Source of the DNA: Puniceicoccaceae bacterium | Lineage (GTDB): Bacteria > Verrucomicrobiota > Verrucomicrobiia > Opitutales > JAFGAQ01 | Direction: 5' to 3' | Length of the DNA stretch: 64,000 nt | NCBI GenBank assembly: GCA_040224245.1 | Contig: JBEGIR010000087.1 | Span: 1-64,000 of the forward strand | Shown here: piece after piece, positions 34,663-43,689 of the stretch | Layout: every line of letters begins with the position of its first letter | How positions within the stretch are numbered: the first letter of the stretch is position 1 | Notes under the pieces: model-generated | Databases searched by the model: none | What the model saw: only the letters and a program-made list of their open reading frames with translations | What the model was told of the DNA's origin: nothing | Translations under genes and position numbers: made by a program

Positions 34663-37473
34663 TCAGCGTCCCTCTTTGCGGTCTGGCGACAGCAGGCGAA
34701 AGTAGATCGTAGCGCGAAAGTGCTGTCCTCCGCGATGGGACCAGCTGGGTTGACCCTCGGGTCCATGGCGAGTTGCGGGCTTGAACTTGGTGCCAATCGG
34801 GGGAAAGGCGTGTAGAAAGGAGAGATCGCCCGGAGGGAAGGTGACGGTGGTGTGGGCGGGTTCGGCGGCCTCTGCTGGCGTGAACAGGCGCAGATTGACA
34901 GCGGGTGTTGGGATCAGGATCTCCAGGTCGATGCGCGCATCGCTGAGCCGGGCCAGTGCCACATCATCGTGAAAGCCCTTGAATTCGGGGTAGTCCCAGG
35001 AGAGTCCAGTGATCGTGTCGTTGTAAGCCTTGTCCCACAACCCGAACTCCACGCCTTTGCGCCGGTTTTTCCAGACACGATAGGGACCCTTGCCCAGCCA
35101 CTGGATTCCCGTTACTTCGCTCTCGTCATAGTCAAAGCTCACACCAATCGCATCGTAGAACTCCTGATTGTGGAGCCGGAAGTCGTAGTGCAACGCAAGA
35201 TATCCGGCATCATCGAGTGTCCACTGCAACTGGCGCAGGATAGCGTTGTCTGATGCAAAACGCACCCCACCCGGAACGGACTCTGCCGTCAGGTTGCCAA
35301 CCGGAAATCCAATGGGTTGAACGCCGTTGGTGAGCGGACTGTTTACCCCATTTCGGCTGAATTGCACCAGTCGACCCGATTCCCGGTCGATCTGCACCTC
35401 AACTCCGCGATTTTCCATTACAATGACCTCCGCATGCTCGCTCACTTGAGTGTATGCAAACTGACGTTCCGGCATCATCCGGGTGACTACCTCCGATGGC
35501 AAAGTGATGGACCACGTCCAGGTGTAGATTTCGTGCCCATTGGCGTCGTGCGCGCTGAGCGAAAGCACATCGGCACTGCGGTACCAGTGGTCTGGCATAT
35601 CGAGGAACAGGCGACCCTTGTGCCAGGGGGCCACCGATGGGGATTTGACTTGCCCCTGTGCGATGGTTTCCATCTGCAATTCGGCAATGGAATTCCCACT
35701 CAGGCGCTGCAGTTCCCACCGAAAGGACACCGTGTTGAGATCGGTGAAATCATAGCGATTCTCCACATCCAGCCAACCGTCAAAATGCTCCGTAAGTGTG
35801 TCGAGTTCGCTTTGCCGCACATAAACCGGTGACCAGATTTCCTTGATTGTGAAAAAGCTTGCCTCGCGTTCGCGATAGGGACCCACGATGCCATCCGGAG
35901 CGCGGTTGCCCGCCACATCAATGGCTCCACCCAGATCCTCCCGCACGATGCCTTCGTCTGCAAAAGCCCAGAGAAATCCTCCCGCCCCCAGCGGATGGGC
36001 AAGCATGCGTTGCCACCAATCATTCAGTCCCGCGCCGTGACCACCGTCGTAGAGTCCGTGCAAAAATTCGGTCGGGAGGATGAGGTCCTGTCCGTTGAAG
36101 AACCATTCCACTCCCGAATTGTAATCCTCATAGTGGCTGGTGTTGATGCCGTTGAACAGTGACCAGGGGTGAATGACCACGCGCTGCTGCGGGTCGTGCT
36201 TTGCGAACTCTGCATCCAGCTCCGTATTCCAGCCGCCTTCGTTTCCGTTGGCCCAGAGAATGATGCTCGGGTGATTGACATCGCGCCGCACGGTTTCGCG
36301 CACGAGTTGTTTCCCGACTTCGGTATCGTAGGCCTTTTGCCAGCCTCCAAGTTCGTCGATCACATAGAGTCCCAGTTCGTCACAGGCATCAAGGAAGTGG
36401 GAGTCGGGTGGATAGTGACTCATGCGCACCGCGTTGAGGTTCATTTCCTTCATCAGCTTCACGTCCGCGATGCTGAGTGCGGCATGGGTGGCTCTTCCCG
36501 AATCTGGCCAGAAACTGTGCCGGTTCACGCCCTTGAGCACGATGCGCTGGCCGTTGACAAAAATGCCTACCCCCGGTTTCACCTCAACCGTGCGAAAGCC
36601 GATGCGCTCACGCACCCGGTGCACCAGCGCATTTCCCTGCTGGAGTTCCAGCACCAGTTCGTAGCGATGCGGGGTTTCGGCGGTCCAGGATTTCACGTCA
36701 GGAATCGTGCCGCTCAGGTGCAATGCAGTCTGACCTGGGGCCACGTCAACGGCAGAAAGGTTACCCAAAACGTTGCCACCAAGCTCCTGTATCGTTGCGT
36801 TCACCACGCTCTCCGATGTGACACCCTGCAGTTCCACCTGCACCGCAATCGAACCGTCGTGCCGTGCATCCACCGCAACGTGATCGATGTGAGCGGAGGG
36901 TCGACTCTCGAGCCAGACGGGTCGGTAGATGCCGCCAAAGAGCCAGTAGTCCGCCTCGCGCTCGGCTTCGTTGACGGAGACATTGGAGGAGAATTTCTGC
37001 ACCTCGACACGCAGTTCATTGCGCCCTCCGATGTTCAGGAATGGTGTCACATCGTAGGAAAACTCATAAAACCCACCCTGATGGGTCGGACCGACCTGCT
37101 CCCCATTGAGAAAGACGGTCGCATCGGTCATCACCGCACCAAACACGAGTTGGATCTGGCGCCCATGGAAGGAGTCCGGAACCGTGAATGCATGGCGGTA
37201 AACCGCCTCGCTGTCATCGGTGGCATCCTCTCCCCAGTCCCGCCAGTAGTGATAGGAACCAAAGCCCTGCATTTCCCAGTTGGAGGGCACCGGGATGCGC
37301 GACCACTGCTGCGCGTTGCGTCCTCCGCTGACCCAGAAGTCCCACTCGACAGTATCATCACTGCCCGTGCCCGAAAGCATCAGGATCTCGGTCTCAGGGG
37401 ACGACGAGGGTTTGGCCTGCAGGGTCGGCAGGGGAAAAATCAGACACAAGGTGAGGGTCAGCAGATGTTTCAT
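34663..37473 (-). CDS. glycoside hydrolase family 2 enzyme, probable beta-galactosidase
   Basis: 936 residues with a signal peptide (MKHLLTLTLCLIFPLPTLQA). Domain order: sugar-binding jelly roll (PVPSNWEMQGFGSYHY), immunoglobulin-like domain, TIM barrel and C-terminal domains. The acid/base is Glu412 in ILWANGNEGGWN, the nucleophile Glu469 in PTEFLHGLYDGG. The C-terminal part (GIQWLGKGPYRVWKNRR) resembles the small-chain domain of LacZ-type enzymes, supporting activity on beta-galactosides. Together with GH35 nearby, it would trim galactan side chains in the periplasm. The gene ends against the right repeat of the metal island. Confidence 0.9.
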   Translation of the reverse strand: MKHLLTLTLCLIFPLPTLQAKPSSSPETEILMLSGTGSDDTVEWDFWVSGGRNAQQWSRIPVPSNWEMQGFGSYHYWRDWGEDATDDSEAVYRHAFTVPDSFHGRQIQLVFGAVMTDATVFLNGEQVGPTHQGGFYEFSYDVTPFLNIGGRNELRVEVQKFSSNVSVNEAEREADYWLFGGIYRPVWLESRPSAHIDHVAVDARHDGSIAVQVELQGVTSESVVNATIQELGGNVLGNLSAVDVAPGQTALHLSGTIPDVKSWTAETPHRYELVLELQQGNALVHRVRERIGFRTVEVKPGVGIFVNGQRIVLKGVNRHSFWPDSGRATHAALSIADVKLMKEMNLNAVRMSHYPPDSHFLDACDELGLYVIDELGGWQKAYDTEVGKQLVRETVRRDVNHPSIILWANGNEGGWNTELDAEFAKHDPQQRVVIHPWSLFNGINTSHYEDYNSGVEWFFNGQDLILPTEFLHGLYDGGHGAGLNDWWQRMLAHPLGAGGFLWAFADEGIVREDLGGAIDVAGNRAPDGIVGPYREREASFFTIKEIWSPVYVRQSELDTLTEHFDGWLDVENRYDFTDLNTVSFRWELQRLSGNSIAELQMETIAQGQVKSPSVAPWHKGRLFLDMPDHWYRSADVLSLSAHDANGHEIYTWTWSITLPSEVVTRMMPERQFAYTQVSEHAEVIVMENRGVEVQIDRESGRLVQFSRNGVNSPLTNGVQPIGFPVGNLTAESVPGGVRFASDNAILRQLQWTLDDAGYLALHYDFRLHNQEFYDAIGVSFDYDESEVTGIQWLGKGPYRVWKNRRKGVEFGLWDKAYNDTITGLSWDYPEFKGFHDDVALARLSDARIDLEILIPTPAVNLRLFTPAEAAEPAHTTVTFPPGDLSFLHAFPPIGTKFKPATRHGPEGQPSWSHRGGQHFRATIYFRLLSPDRKEGR

Positions 37474-37574
37474 GATGGGGTGTGAGTTGGGTTGATTTGG
37501 GTGGATGCGAACATCCGTAGGGTGGTAAAGGCTTACATCAGGTTGAGCAGAAAGGCGAACCTGTTCTCAGTCGG

Positions 37575-38789
37575 TCAGGGCGAGCGTTCAGGGAATGAAG
37601 TTGGAGATGACGAACCCCGGAAACCAAACTGCATGAGCAACAGGACAAGCATCAGCACGGCAATCGATCCTGCAACCACACTTCCAAATCCAGCCAATTC
37701 GCCTTCGTTCACCGAGATCAACAGCCCACCAATCGCAGCTGCGCTCGAAGCTCCCACATGCATGAGTGCGGTATTGACGCTCTGAAAACCGCCCAATAGT
37801 TCGGGATGAATGTATTCCATGATGAAGCGGTTCATCGGAATCATGCGCACGATCAACAGGGCATTGCCCAGTGCAAACACAGCAACCACTGCCGCACGCG
37901 GCATTGAAGTTGTGAGTGCCAATACCAGCAGCGGAAGCACACCCAGCAGTCCGAGAACCGTGAATCCGAATCGCCCGTCGCCACGCTCTGCCAGTTTGCC
38001 GGCCAACAGGGATGCAACAAAAGCCACCAACCCAGCCACCAGGTAGACCCCACTCAGTTCGTTCTCGGGTACACCAAAGCGATAGACCAGCAACAGCGGT
38101 AGGAAGGGAACAACCAAACTGCCCGCCAGCATGGTGAGCAGGGTGCATAGCATCGCCTTGAAATGATGACGTTCGCGCGTGATGCGCAGCATTTGCGAAC
38201 CGAAGGGTTGTTTTGAAAGGGCTTGTTGTCCGCCAGGTGTCAGTCGCAGCAATGGGATGAGCACCAGGAGCGCCAAAACACTGTTGAGCAGGAATGGGGC
38301 CTTCCAGCCCAACTTCGCCATCAGGAACAGTCCAGCGGGGATGCCCACGATCTGGCACACCGAGGTCGCGCTCAGCACGATGCCGATCACACGTCCCCTA
38401 CGGTTCGAAGGGAAGGTTTGAGTGACCACAGACATGACCAGTGAGCCGATCAACCCCGCAACTCCACCCGCCAGAAATCGCAGCAACCCCAATAGCCGGA
38501 AGTCATCCACCAGCCCATGAAGTGCACTGATCCCAAGAAAACAGATCAAAGCAGCCTGAAGGGACCGCATGCGGTCGATCCGGTCGAGCCAACCCGCCGT
38601 CGTAAAGGCGATCACGATCGCTCCAATCGAGTAGATCGAAATCAGGCCCGCAAACTGCCCGGTCCGAATCGAAAAGGTTTCCATCAGGATCGGACCCATC
38701 GGCATGACCACCAGATAGTCGGACAGGATGATGAACTGCAGGCTCGCCAGCAGCAGCACGAGCCATTGTCTCTCGGAAAAGCGTTTCAT
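37575..38789 (-). CDS. MFS transporter
   Basis: 404 residues from the ATG at 38789; the open frame extends upstream but without hydrophobic or conserved content. About twelve hydrophobic segments; the loop after the second reads AGWLDRIDRMRS, the usual major-facilitator position of a charged loop motif, and NRRGRVIGIVLSA is another typical loop. It resembles the AraJ/YdhP-like drug and sugar efflux branch of MFS. In this cluster it may move sugars or sugar oligomers across the inner membrane, though export cannot be excluded. It lies 101 bases upstream of GH2 on the same strand. Confidence 0.8.
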   Translation of the reverse strand: MKRFSERQWLVLLLASLQFIILSDYLVVMPMGPILMETFSIRTGQFAGLISIYSIGAIVIAFTTAGWLDRIDRMRSLQAALICFLGISALHGLVDDFRLLGLLRFLAGGVAGLIGSLVMSVVTQTFPSNRRGRVIGIVLSATSVCQIVGIPAGLFLMAKLGWKAPFLLNSVLALLVLIPLLRLTPGGQQALSKQPFGSQMLRITRERHHFKAMLCTLLTMLAGSLVVPFLPLLLVYRFGVPENELSGVYLVAGLVAFVASLLAGKLAERGDGRFGFTVLGLLGVLPLLVLALTTSMPRAAVVAVFALGNALLIVRMIPMNRFIMEYIHPELLGGFQSVNTALMHVGASSAAAIGGLLISVNEGELAGFGSVVAGSIAVLMLVLLLMQFGFRGSSSPTSFPERSP

Positions 38790-38989
38790 GGGGAAGTGAA
38801 CTGCAAGGAGGGAACGGCTGAGCCTTCGAACAAAACCCAACCCCACGGTCTCAAGAGAAGCACATGCCTCCCGACGTCCTCCCCGTAGCAGTGGCCATGC
38901 TTGCCACTCCATCGATGTCAGTTCGAACGGTTTCTGTTCGATGCGTCAGATTCCTTCGTTTTGCAGCGTATGCGATCAGGTGTCCGCAC

Positions 38990-39670
38990 TCAGTCCAGAT
39001 GCACGATGCCGTGGCGGATGGCGGCGACGGCAGCTTCGGTGCGGTCGCTGACGTTCAGCTTCGCAAAGAGGGTCTTGAGGTGGGACTTTACGGTCTGTTC
39101 CGAGATGAAGAGACTCGTAGCGATTTCCTTGTTGCTGCGGCCTTTGATCAAGGACTCCAGCACCTCGCGCTCACGCTCAGTCAACTGCTCCCGCTGCAGG
39201 CGCTCGGCCAATCGCTTTTCCACCTGTTCGGAGAGTGTTTTGTCACCCTCGTGTACGCGATGGATGGTATAAGCAATGTCCTCAACGGAAGTGTCTTTGA
39301 GCAGGTAGGACTTTGCACCCGACTGGATCGCGAGGTGGATGTCCTCGTCCCAATCGTAGGTCGAAAGGATAATGATGCGCGCATCAGGGGATTTTTTGAG
39401 AATGGCGAGTGTGGCCTCGACCCCACCCAGACCCGGCATGCGCAGGTCCATCAAAACGACATCGGGCTGCACATCTTCGAAGACCTCGATCGCTTCCTCC
39501 CCGTCACTGGCCTCTGCCACGACTTCCATGCCCGGCTGACCGTTGATCAGGGCAGTCAACCCCATGCGCATCGACGGATGGTCATCCACGACCAGCACGC
39601 GAATCAGGGTTTCTGGGGTTGCACGGGTCACCACGGGTTTTGTGAAGCTTGGGACGGAATCCTTTTTCAT
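38990..39670 (-). CDS. NarL/FixJ-type response regulator
   Basis: 226 residues. The receiver domain (from IRVLVVDDHPSMRMGL, residues about 23-140) has Asp75 in VLMDLRMPG as the phosphorylation site and Lys in YLLKD. The C-terminal LuxR-type helix-turn-helix (LTEREREVLESLIKGRSNKE, about 162-215) binds DNA. The partner histidine kinase is the next gene upstream. The pair sits among glycan genes, so control of the surrounding transporters or hydrolases is likely. A run of about 30 residues before the receiver domain is unusual and may mean the true start is later. Confidence 0.92.
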   Translation of the reverse strand: MKKDSVPSFTKPVVTRATPETLIRVLVVDDHPSMRMGLTALINGQPGMEVVAEASDGEEAIEVFEDVQPDVVLMDLRMPGLGGVEATLAILKKSPDARIIILSTYDWDEDIHLAIQSGAKSYLLKDTSVEDIAYTIHRVHEGDKTLSEQVEKRLAERLQREQLTEREREVLESLIKGRSNKEIATSLFISEQTVKSHLKTLFAKLNVSDRTEAAVAAIRHGIVHLD

Positions 39671-39757
39671 TTTTCAATCAATTGCAAGCACGCCCGCACC
39701 GGTGAGGATTGAAGTTGGCGCAAGGTACATTCTATCACGAAGCGGTGCATTCGGCTC

Positions 39758-39778
39758 TCACCCGTTCGGGTGATTTTT
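39758..39778 (+). terminator. terminator-like hairpin between kinase and regulator genes
   Basis: TCACCCG and CGGGTGA form a tight hairpin followed by TTTTT on the plus strand. Both neighbouring genes are on the minus strand, so it is oriented against them. It could stop antisense transcription, or act as an mRNA stem within the kinase-regulator transcript. Confidence 0.45.
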
Positions 39779-39831
39779 GTGCTTCAGAACGGGAAGGTTT
39801 CGCAAGCCAAACTCCTGTAGGGGAATGGCAA

Positions 39832-42039
39832 CTACACCTGTACCGTAACGCAAATGGTGGTACCGGAACCGGGCGAACTTTGCATGTCGACACTGCCTCC
39901 GAGCAGATGGACCCGTTCGCGAATGCCCACAAGGCCGAAGCTGCCGCTCTGTGGGCGAGTCTGCTTCGCAGCCTCAAATCCGATGCCATCATCGCGAATG
40001 TAAAGGCGCACTCGTCGGGGTTCGTAGGCAAGCGTGAGTTCGATACGGGAGGGCTGCGCGTGCTTGATCGCGTTGGTGATGCCCTCCTGTCCGATCCTCA
40101 ACAGATTGTTCTCCACCATGGGCGAGAGACGGCGACGGTTTCCTTCTGCTCGGACCTCCGCAATGACCTCAAGACCCTTGGTGAGCTGATCCAGAATGCG
40201 GCTGAGTGCATCCACCAAATCACCCTTTTCGAGCACGTGTGATCGCATATTCCAGATCGAGTTGCGTGCTTCGGCCAAGGCCTCACGTGTGAGGCGATGT
40301 GCGGTCCCCAAGTGATTGCGCACCTCACTGCTCAACTCATCTGCATGCGTGCGCGCAAGTTCAAGCTGCATCGAAATCGAACCCAGTCCCTGAGAGAGCG
40401 TATCGTGAATTTCCCGTGCGACGCGGTTGCGCTCATTGAGAATGGCGGAAAATTCCGCTTCGGCCATCGCGCGCTGGTGTTCCTGATCCCGCATGTGCTG
40501 TCGCGAAATCCAGACAATTGCAGCGATCATGACCAGTGCCGCAACCAGAAATGCCGAGAGCATCCAGGCGATGCGTTCGGCATTCCACCAGGGGGGAGGT
40601 TCAAGCACACTCACGTCAGTTGGGGAACGCAGTAGAATCTGAAAGGAACTCGGAATCCACAACCCGCCCAGCGGGCCGGGTTCGTCGGCGAGCACAGCAC
40701 AAACACCCACCACCCGCACAATGCTGTCGGGCAACCATTCATCGGTCGGGGCACTCTCACCCGGGTGATACCAGTGCGCGCGAATCACCTGCCCCTGCCA
40801 ATCCAGCGACAACTCCCATCCCCCCGGAACTGGCCGCACCTCCACGAGTCGCGCATCCAGCTGGACAAGATTGGCGTCATTGCGCAAGGCATCTGAAACA
40901 TTGTAAATGACCAGCGGAGCCGGTGAAGACTGCGTCGTGCGCTTGCGAAAGACCGCATCCTCCAGAACCGGACTGTATTCCCCTGGGACCGGAAATCCCA
41001 GCACATCCACGACATCTCCGGGCTGCAGCTCTTCGATTTGCAAACTTTCCACACGCAGGCAATGCTCTCCATCTCGCACCCAAAGTCCCACGCCCGGACG
41101 ATAGTGCACCACCACACCCTGCAGGTGTACGCGCCGACCCTGACTGTCATTCTCGGGACCAAAGCGCAACAAGTTCCCAATGCGTTCGGGTTCCCGCTCA
41201 AACAAGTTCTCAACTGGCGCTTCCAAAATCGTAATGTGCGCACCTTCGGGCACCTGGATAAAGGGTTTTACATACTGGCGATTGCGGTTGTGCAGGTTGA
41301 AACAAAGCCCGCGAAGGCACACGCGCGCATCCACGTACTGCTCGGGATCGAGCGGACCGTCGACCTCCACCATCACGCGTGCGAGTCCGGATGCCAGTTT
41401 GAGTTTGACCTTGTTGGAAAGGGTTGGATCTGCAGACGTCGGAACCGTATAGCGAGTGCCCGGAGGAGGTGGGGGCGCATCCGTCAATGCCTTGGGCTGC
41501 ACGCTGCGCACGATGCCACTGAACTCCACCCACTGCGCATCCAGCTGACCCGCATGCAATTCCTCAAGCGAGACTTTGCGGGGTTCGGGGATCGCACGGG
41601 TTCCACATTTTTCCACCCGCTGTGCCAGCACGATTGGCGCAAATCCTCCCGGATGCGACACCCCCTCAATGCGCAACAGATCGCCACGCCCAATGTCCGT
41701 CAACTGCTCCGCTGGTGCCTGAATGTAAATGCCTTCGCTTTCATCCTGCAGGATAAACGCAATGCCCTGGGGATCCGCACTGCCCATGTAAACTCCCAGC
41801 AGCTCGACCGGCAGTGCCTGGCTCGCTGCGGCTTCACTCAATGCCCGCACCTGCGCCGCCGTCGTGAGTGGAGTTGCGGACTGTGAAGCCAATTCCTCCG
41901 AACTCGAGGCGGTCATCGCAAACAGAAACAGTAAGCAGACAAAAATGTGATGAATGTTGGTGAAGATGTGCAGGGATTGGGGTTGTTTCGGTAGGCCCAG
42001 CTTAGCGATTTTACACCGCAGGACAAGCGTCGAGAGCAT
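39832..42039 (-). CDS. NarX-type sensor histidine kinase with OB-fold-like sensor region
   Basis: 735 residues. After a hydrophobic N-terminal signal (HHIFVCLLFLFAM, about 30-42) come roughly 440 periplasmic residues made of three similar stretches (each containing a GV..., D..., IYI/LWV pattern, e.g. GIAFILQDESEGIYIQA and GVGLWVRDGEHCLRV), reminiscent of OB folds used as sensor domains in Verrucomicrobial kinases. A membrane helix (about 494-516) leads to HisKA_3 with the phospho-His545 in REIHDTLSQGL and an HATPase domain (DDGIGF; GSFGLVGIRER). The cognate regulator follows after 161 bases. Confidence 0.9.
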   Translation of the reverse strand: MLSTLVLRCKIAKLGLPKQPQSLHIFTNIHHIFVCLLFLFAMTASSSEELASQSATPLTTAAQVRALSEAAASQALPVELLGVYMGSADPQGIAFILQDESEGIYIQAPAEQLTDIGRGDLLRIEGVSHPGGFAPIVLAQRVEKCGTRAIPEPRKVSLEELHAGQLDAQWVEFSGIVRSVQPKALTDAPPPPPGTRYTVPTSADPTLSNKVKLKLASGLARVMVEVDGPLDPEQYVDARVCLRGLCFNLHNRNRQYVKPFIQVPEGAHITILEAPVENLFEREPERIGNLLRFGPENDSQGRRVHLQGVVVHYRPGVGLWVRDGEHCLRVESLQIEELQPGDVVDVLGFPVPGEYSPVLEDAVFRKRTTQSSPAPLVIYNVSDALRNDANLVQLDARLVEVRPVPGGWELSLDWQGQVIRAHWYHPGESAPTDEWLPDSIVRVVGVCAVLADEPGPLGGLWIPSSFQILLRSPTDVSVLEPPPWWNAERIAWMLSAFLVAALVMIAAIVWISRQHMRDQEHQRAMAEAEFSAILNERNRVAREIHDTLSQGLGSISMQLELARTHADELSSEVRNHLGTAHRLTREALAEARNSIWNMRSHVLEKGDLVDALSRILDQLTKGLEVIAEVRAEGNRRRLSPMVENNLLRIGQEGITNAIKHAQPSRIELTLAYEPRRVRLYIRDDGIGFEAAKQTRPQSGSFGLVGIRERVHLLGGSVDMQSSPGSGTTICVTVQV

Positions 42040-42085
42040 GAGATCCAGTTATAGGGGGTTCATGGAATATGAAAGAATGTAGCAC

Positions 42086-43624
42086 CTACCAAAAGATCAG
42101 AAGAAAGACTCCAACAGCGAGGATGACGGTGCCGCCCAACACCTTGACATAGGGTTCCGACTGCAGGTCCAGTTCCTCCCGCACGGGCAGGGACCGGGGT
42201 TTGTCAAGAGGGCGGATCAGGGTAATCAGTGCCATGATCGCAACAAGGATGAAAAAGGTGATGCAAACATGAATGAGGAAGTGAATCCCCGGTGTGGCAA
42301 CCTGAAAAATCCCATAGAAAATGGGACCGGCTATCAGTGCAAACACGCCAGCCGAAGCGGGCGTCCTTTTCACGATCATTCCAAACAGAAACGCAGCCAC
42401 TACCCCGGGCCAGATGTAGCCCTGAAACTGCTGAATGAACTGGAAGACCCCACCAAACTTTGGATCTGCGAGCATGGGTGCGAGCAGACAAGCGATACAG
42501 ACAAACACGATGACGGAGATGCGTCCCAGCCATACCATCTGTGCATGGCCCGCGCTGCGGTGAAAGAGGCGTTGCACCACGTCGAGGCTGAAAATCGTCG
42601 ATGCAGAGTTGAGCATGGAAGCAAGGGAACTGGTGATCGCCCCCGCCAGTGCCGCAAGCAGGAATCCCCTCATCCCGGCGGGTAGCAAATTGGAAATCAG
42701 TATTGGATAGGCTTTATCGGGGGTTTCTGCGAGGGATCCCGGATAAAGCTGAAAAGCCATGATGCCAGGCATGACGATGGCGAAGGGCACCAGCAACCAC
42801 AGCCCACCGGCAAAAATCATTCCCAGTTGTCCGTCCCGAAGCGTCCTTGCTGCCAAATTCCGCTGCACGATGAACTGATTCAGTCCACAGTAATACAGCA
42901 GTACGATCCACATACCGGAGAGCACGCCGGTCCACGGTAGATTTGGGTCATTTGCAGGAAGGACCATATGCAGTTTGTTTGCATTGGCTTGAGTAAACCC
43001 GCTCCAACCGCCGCACGCGGCGAGTCCGAGGAAGAAGACCACCAGGCCTCCGGCCAACAGTGCAATCCCCTGAATGAGGTCGGCCCAGGCAACGGCCTTC
43101 AGCCCACCCCATGCGGTGTAGAGTGCTGCCGCCGCACCAATGAGCCATACCGCGATTTTCAGATCCATCCCGAAGATCGTGTGCAAGGTCAATCCGCCCG
43201 AAAACAAGACGGCCGTCAGCAGTACAACCACGTAGATGATGACAGTGAGAATTGCAAAAATCGACCGTGCCAGAACATTGTAGCGGTATTCGAGATACTC
43301 CGGCATCGTGTAGATACCAGCCTTCAGAAACCGGGGCAATAAGGTGAAGGCAATGATCACAATGCCAATCGATCCCATCAGCTGCCACCAGCTCACGGCC
43401 AATCCGACAGAGCCAGCACCCTGACCTGCCATACCGACAAATTGTTCCGTGGAAATGTTTGCGGCTACAATGGAAACCCCAATCAACCACCAGGGAAGAC
43501 CTCTGCCGGCCAGAAAGTAGTCTTCTTCGCCCGATGCGCTTCCACGGCTCTTGAACAGGCTAATACCAATGACCACGGCAAAAAAAAGCAGAAACAGGCT
43601 CCAGTCCAGAAACGACAATACCAT
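42086..43624 (-). CDS. sodium:solute symporter, SSS family (SglT-like)
   Basis: 512 residues with about fourteen hydrophobic segments. The early motif FLAGRGLPWWLIGVSIVAANIS is the family signature (GR-x-L-P-W), with Ser/Thr residues for the sodium site, and LYTAWGGLKAVAWADLIQ is another conserved SSS segment. It resembles the sodium/glucose or galactose branch. It lies downstream of the GH2 gene and upstream of the sensor kinase on the same strand, so it probably takes up a monosaccharide such as galactose or arabinose released by the glycosidases. Confidence 0.9.
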   Translation of the reverse strand: MVLSFLDWSLFLLFFAVVIGISLFKSRGSASGEEDYFLAGRGLPWWLIGVSIVAANISTEQFVGMAGQGAGSVGLAVSWWQLMGSIGIVIIAFTLLPRFLKAGIYTMPEYLEYRYNVLARSIFAILTVIIYVVVLLTAVLFSGGLTLHTIFGMDLKIAVWLIGAAAALYTAWGGLKAVAWADLIQGIALLAGGLVVFFLGLAACGGWSGFTQANANKLHMVLPANDPNLPWTGVLSGMWIVLLYYCGLNQFIVQRNLAARTLRDGQLGMIFAGGLWLLVPFAIVMPGIMAFQLYPGSLAETPDKAYPILISNLLPAGMRGFLLAALAGAITSSLASMLNSASTIFSLDVVQRLFHRSAGHAQMVWLGRISVIVFVCIACLLAPMLADPKFGGVFQFIQQFQGYIWPGVVAAFLFGMIVKRTPASAGVFALIAGPIFYGIFQVATPGIHFLIHVCITFFILVAIMALITLIRPLDKPRSLPVREELDLQSEPYVKVLGGTVILAVGVFLLIFW

Positions 43625-43689
43625 GGGATTTTAGGGTTAGGGTTGATGATGTGTTTGGAGTATCAGGGGGTAACTGAGCGAAGGAACCA

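Noticed and set aside
43620-43650. Telomere-like TTAGGG repeats near 43631 (TTAGGGTTAGGGTTG)
   Set aside because: Only two units in a short leader before a symporter gene; no reason to see a biological telomere or array.
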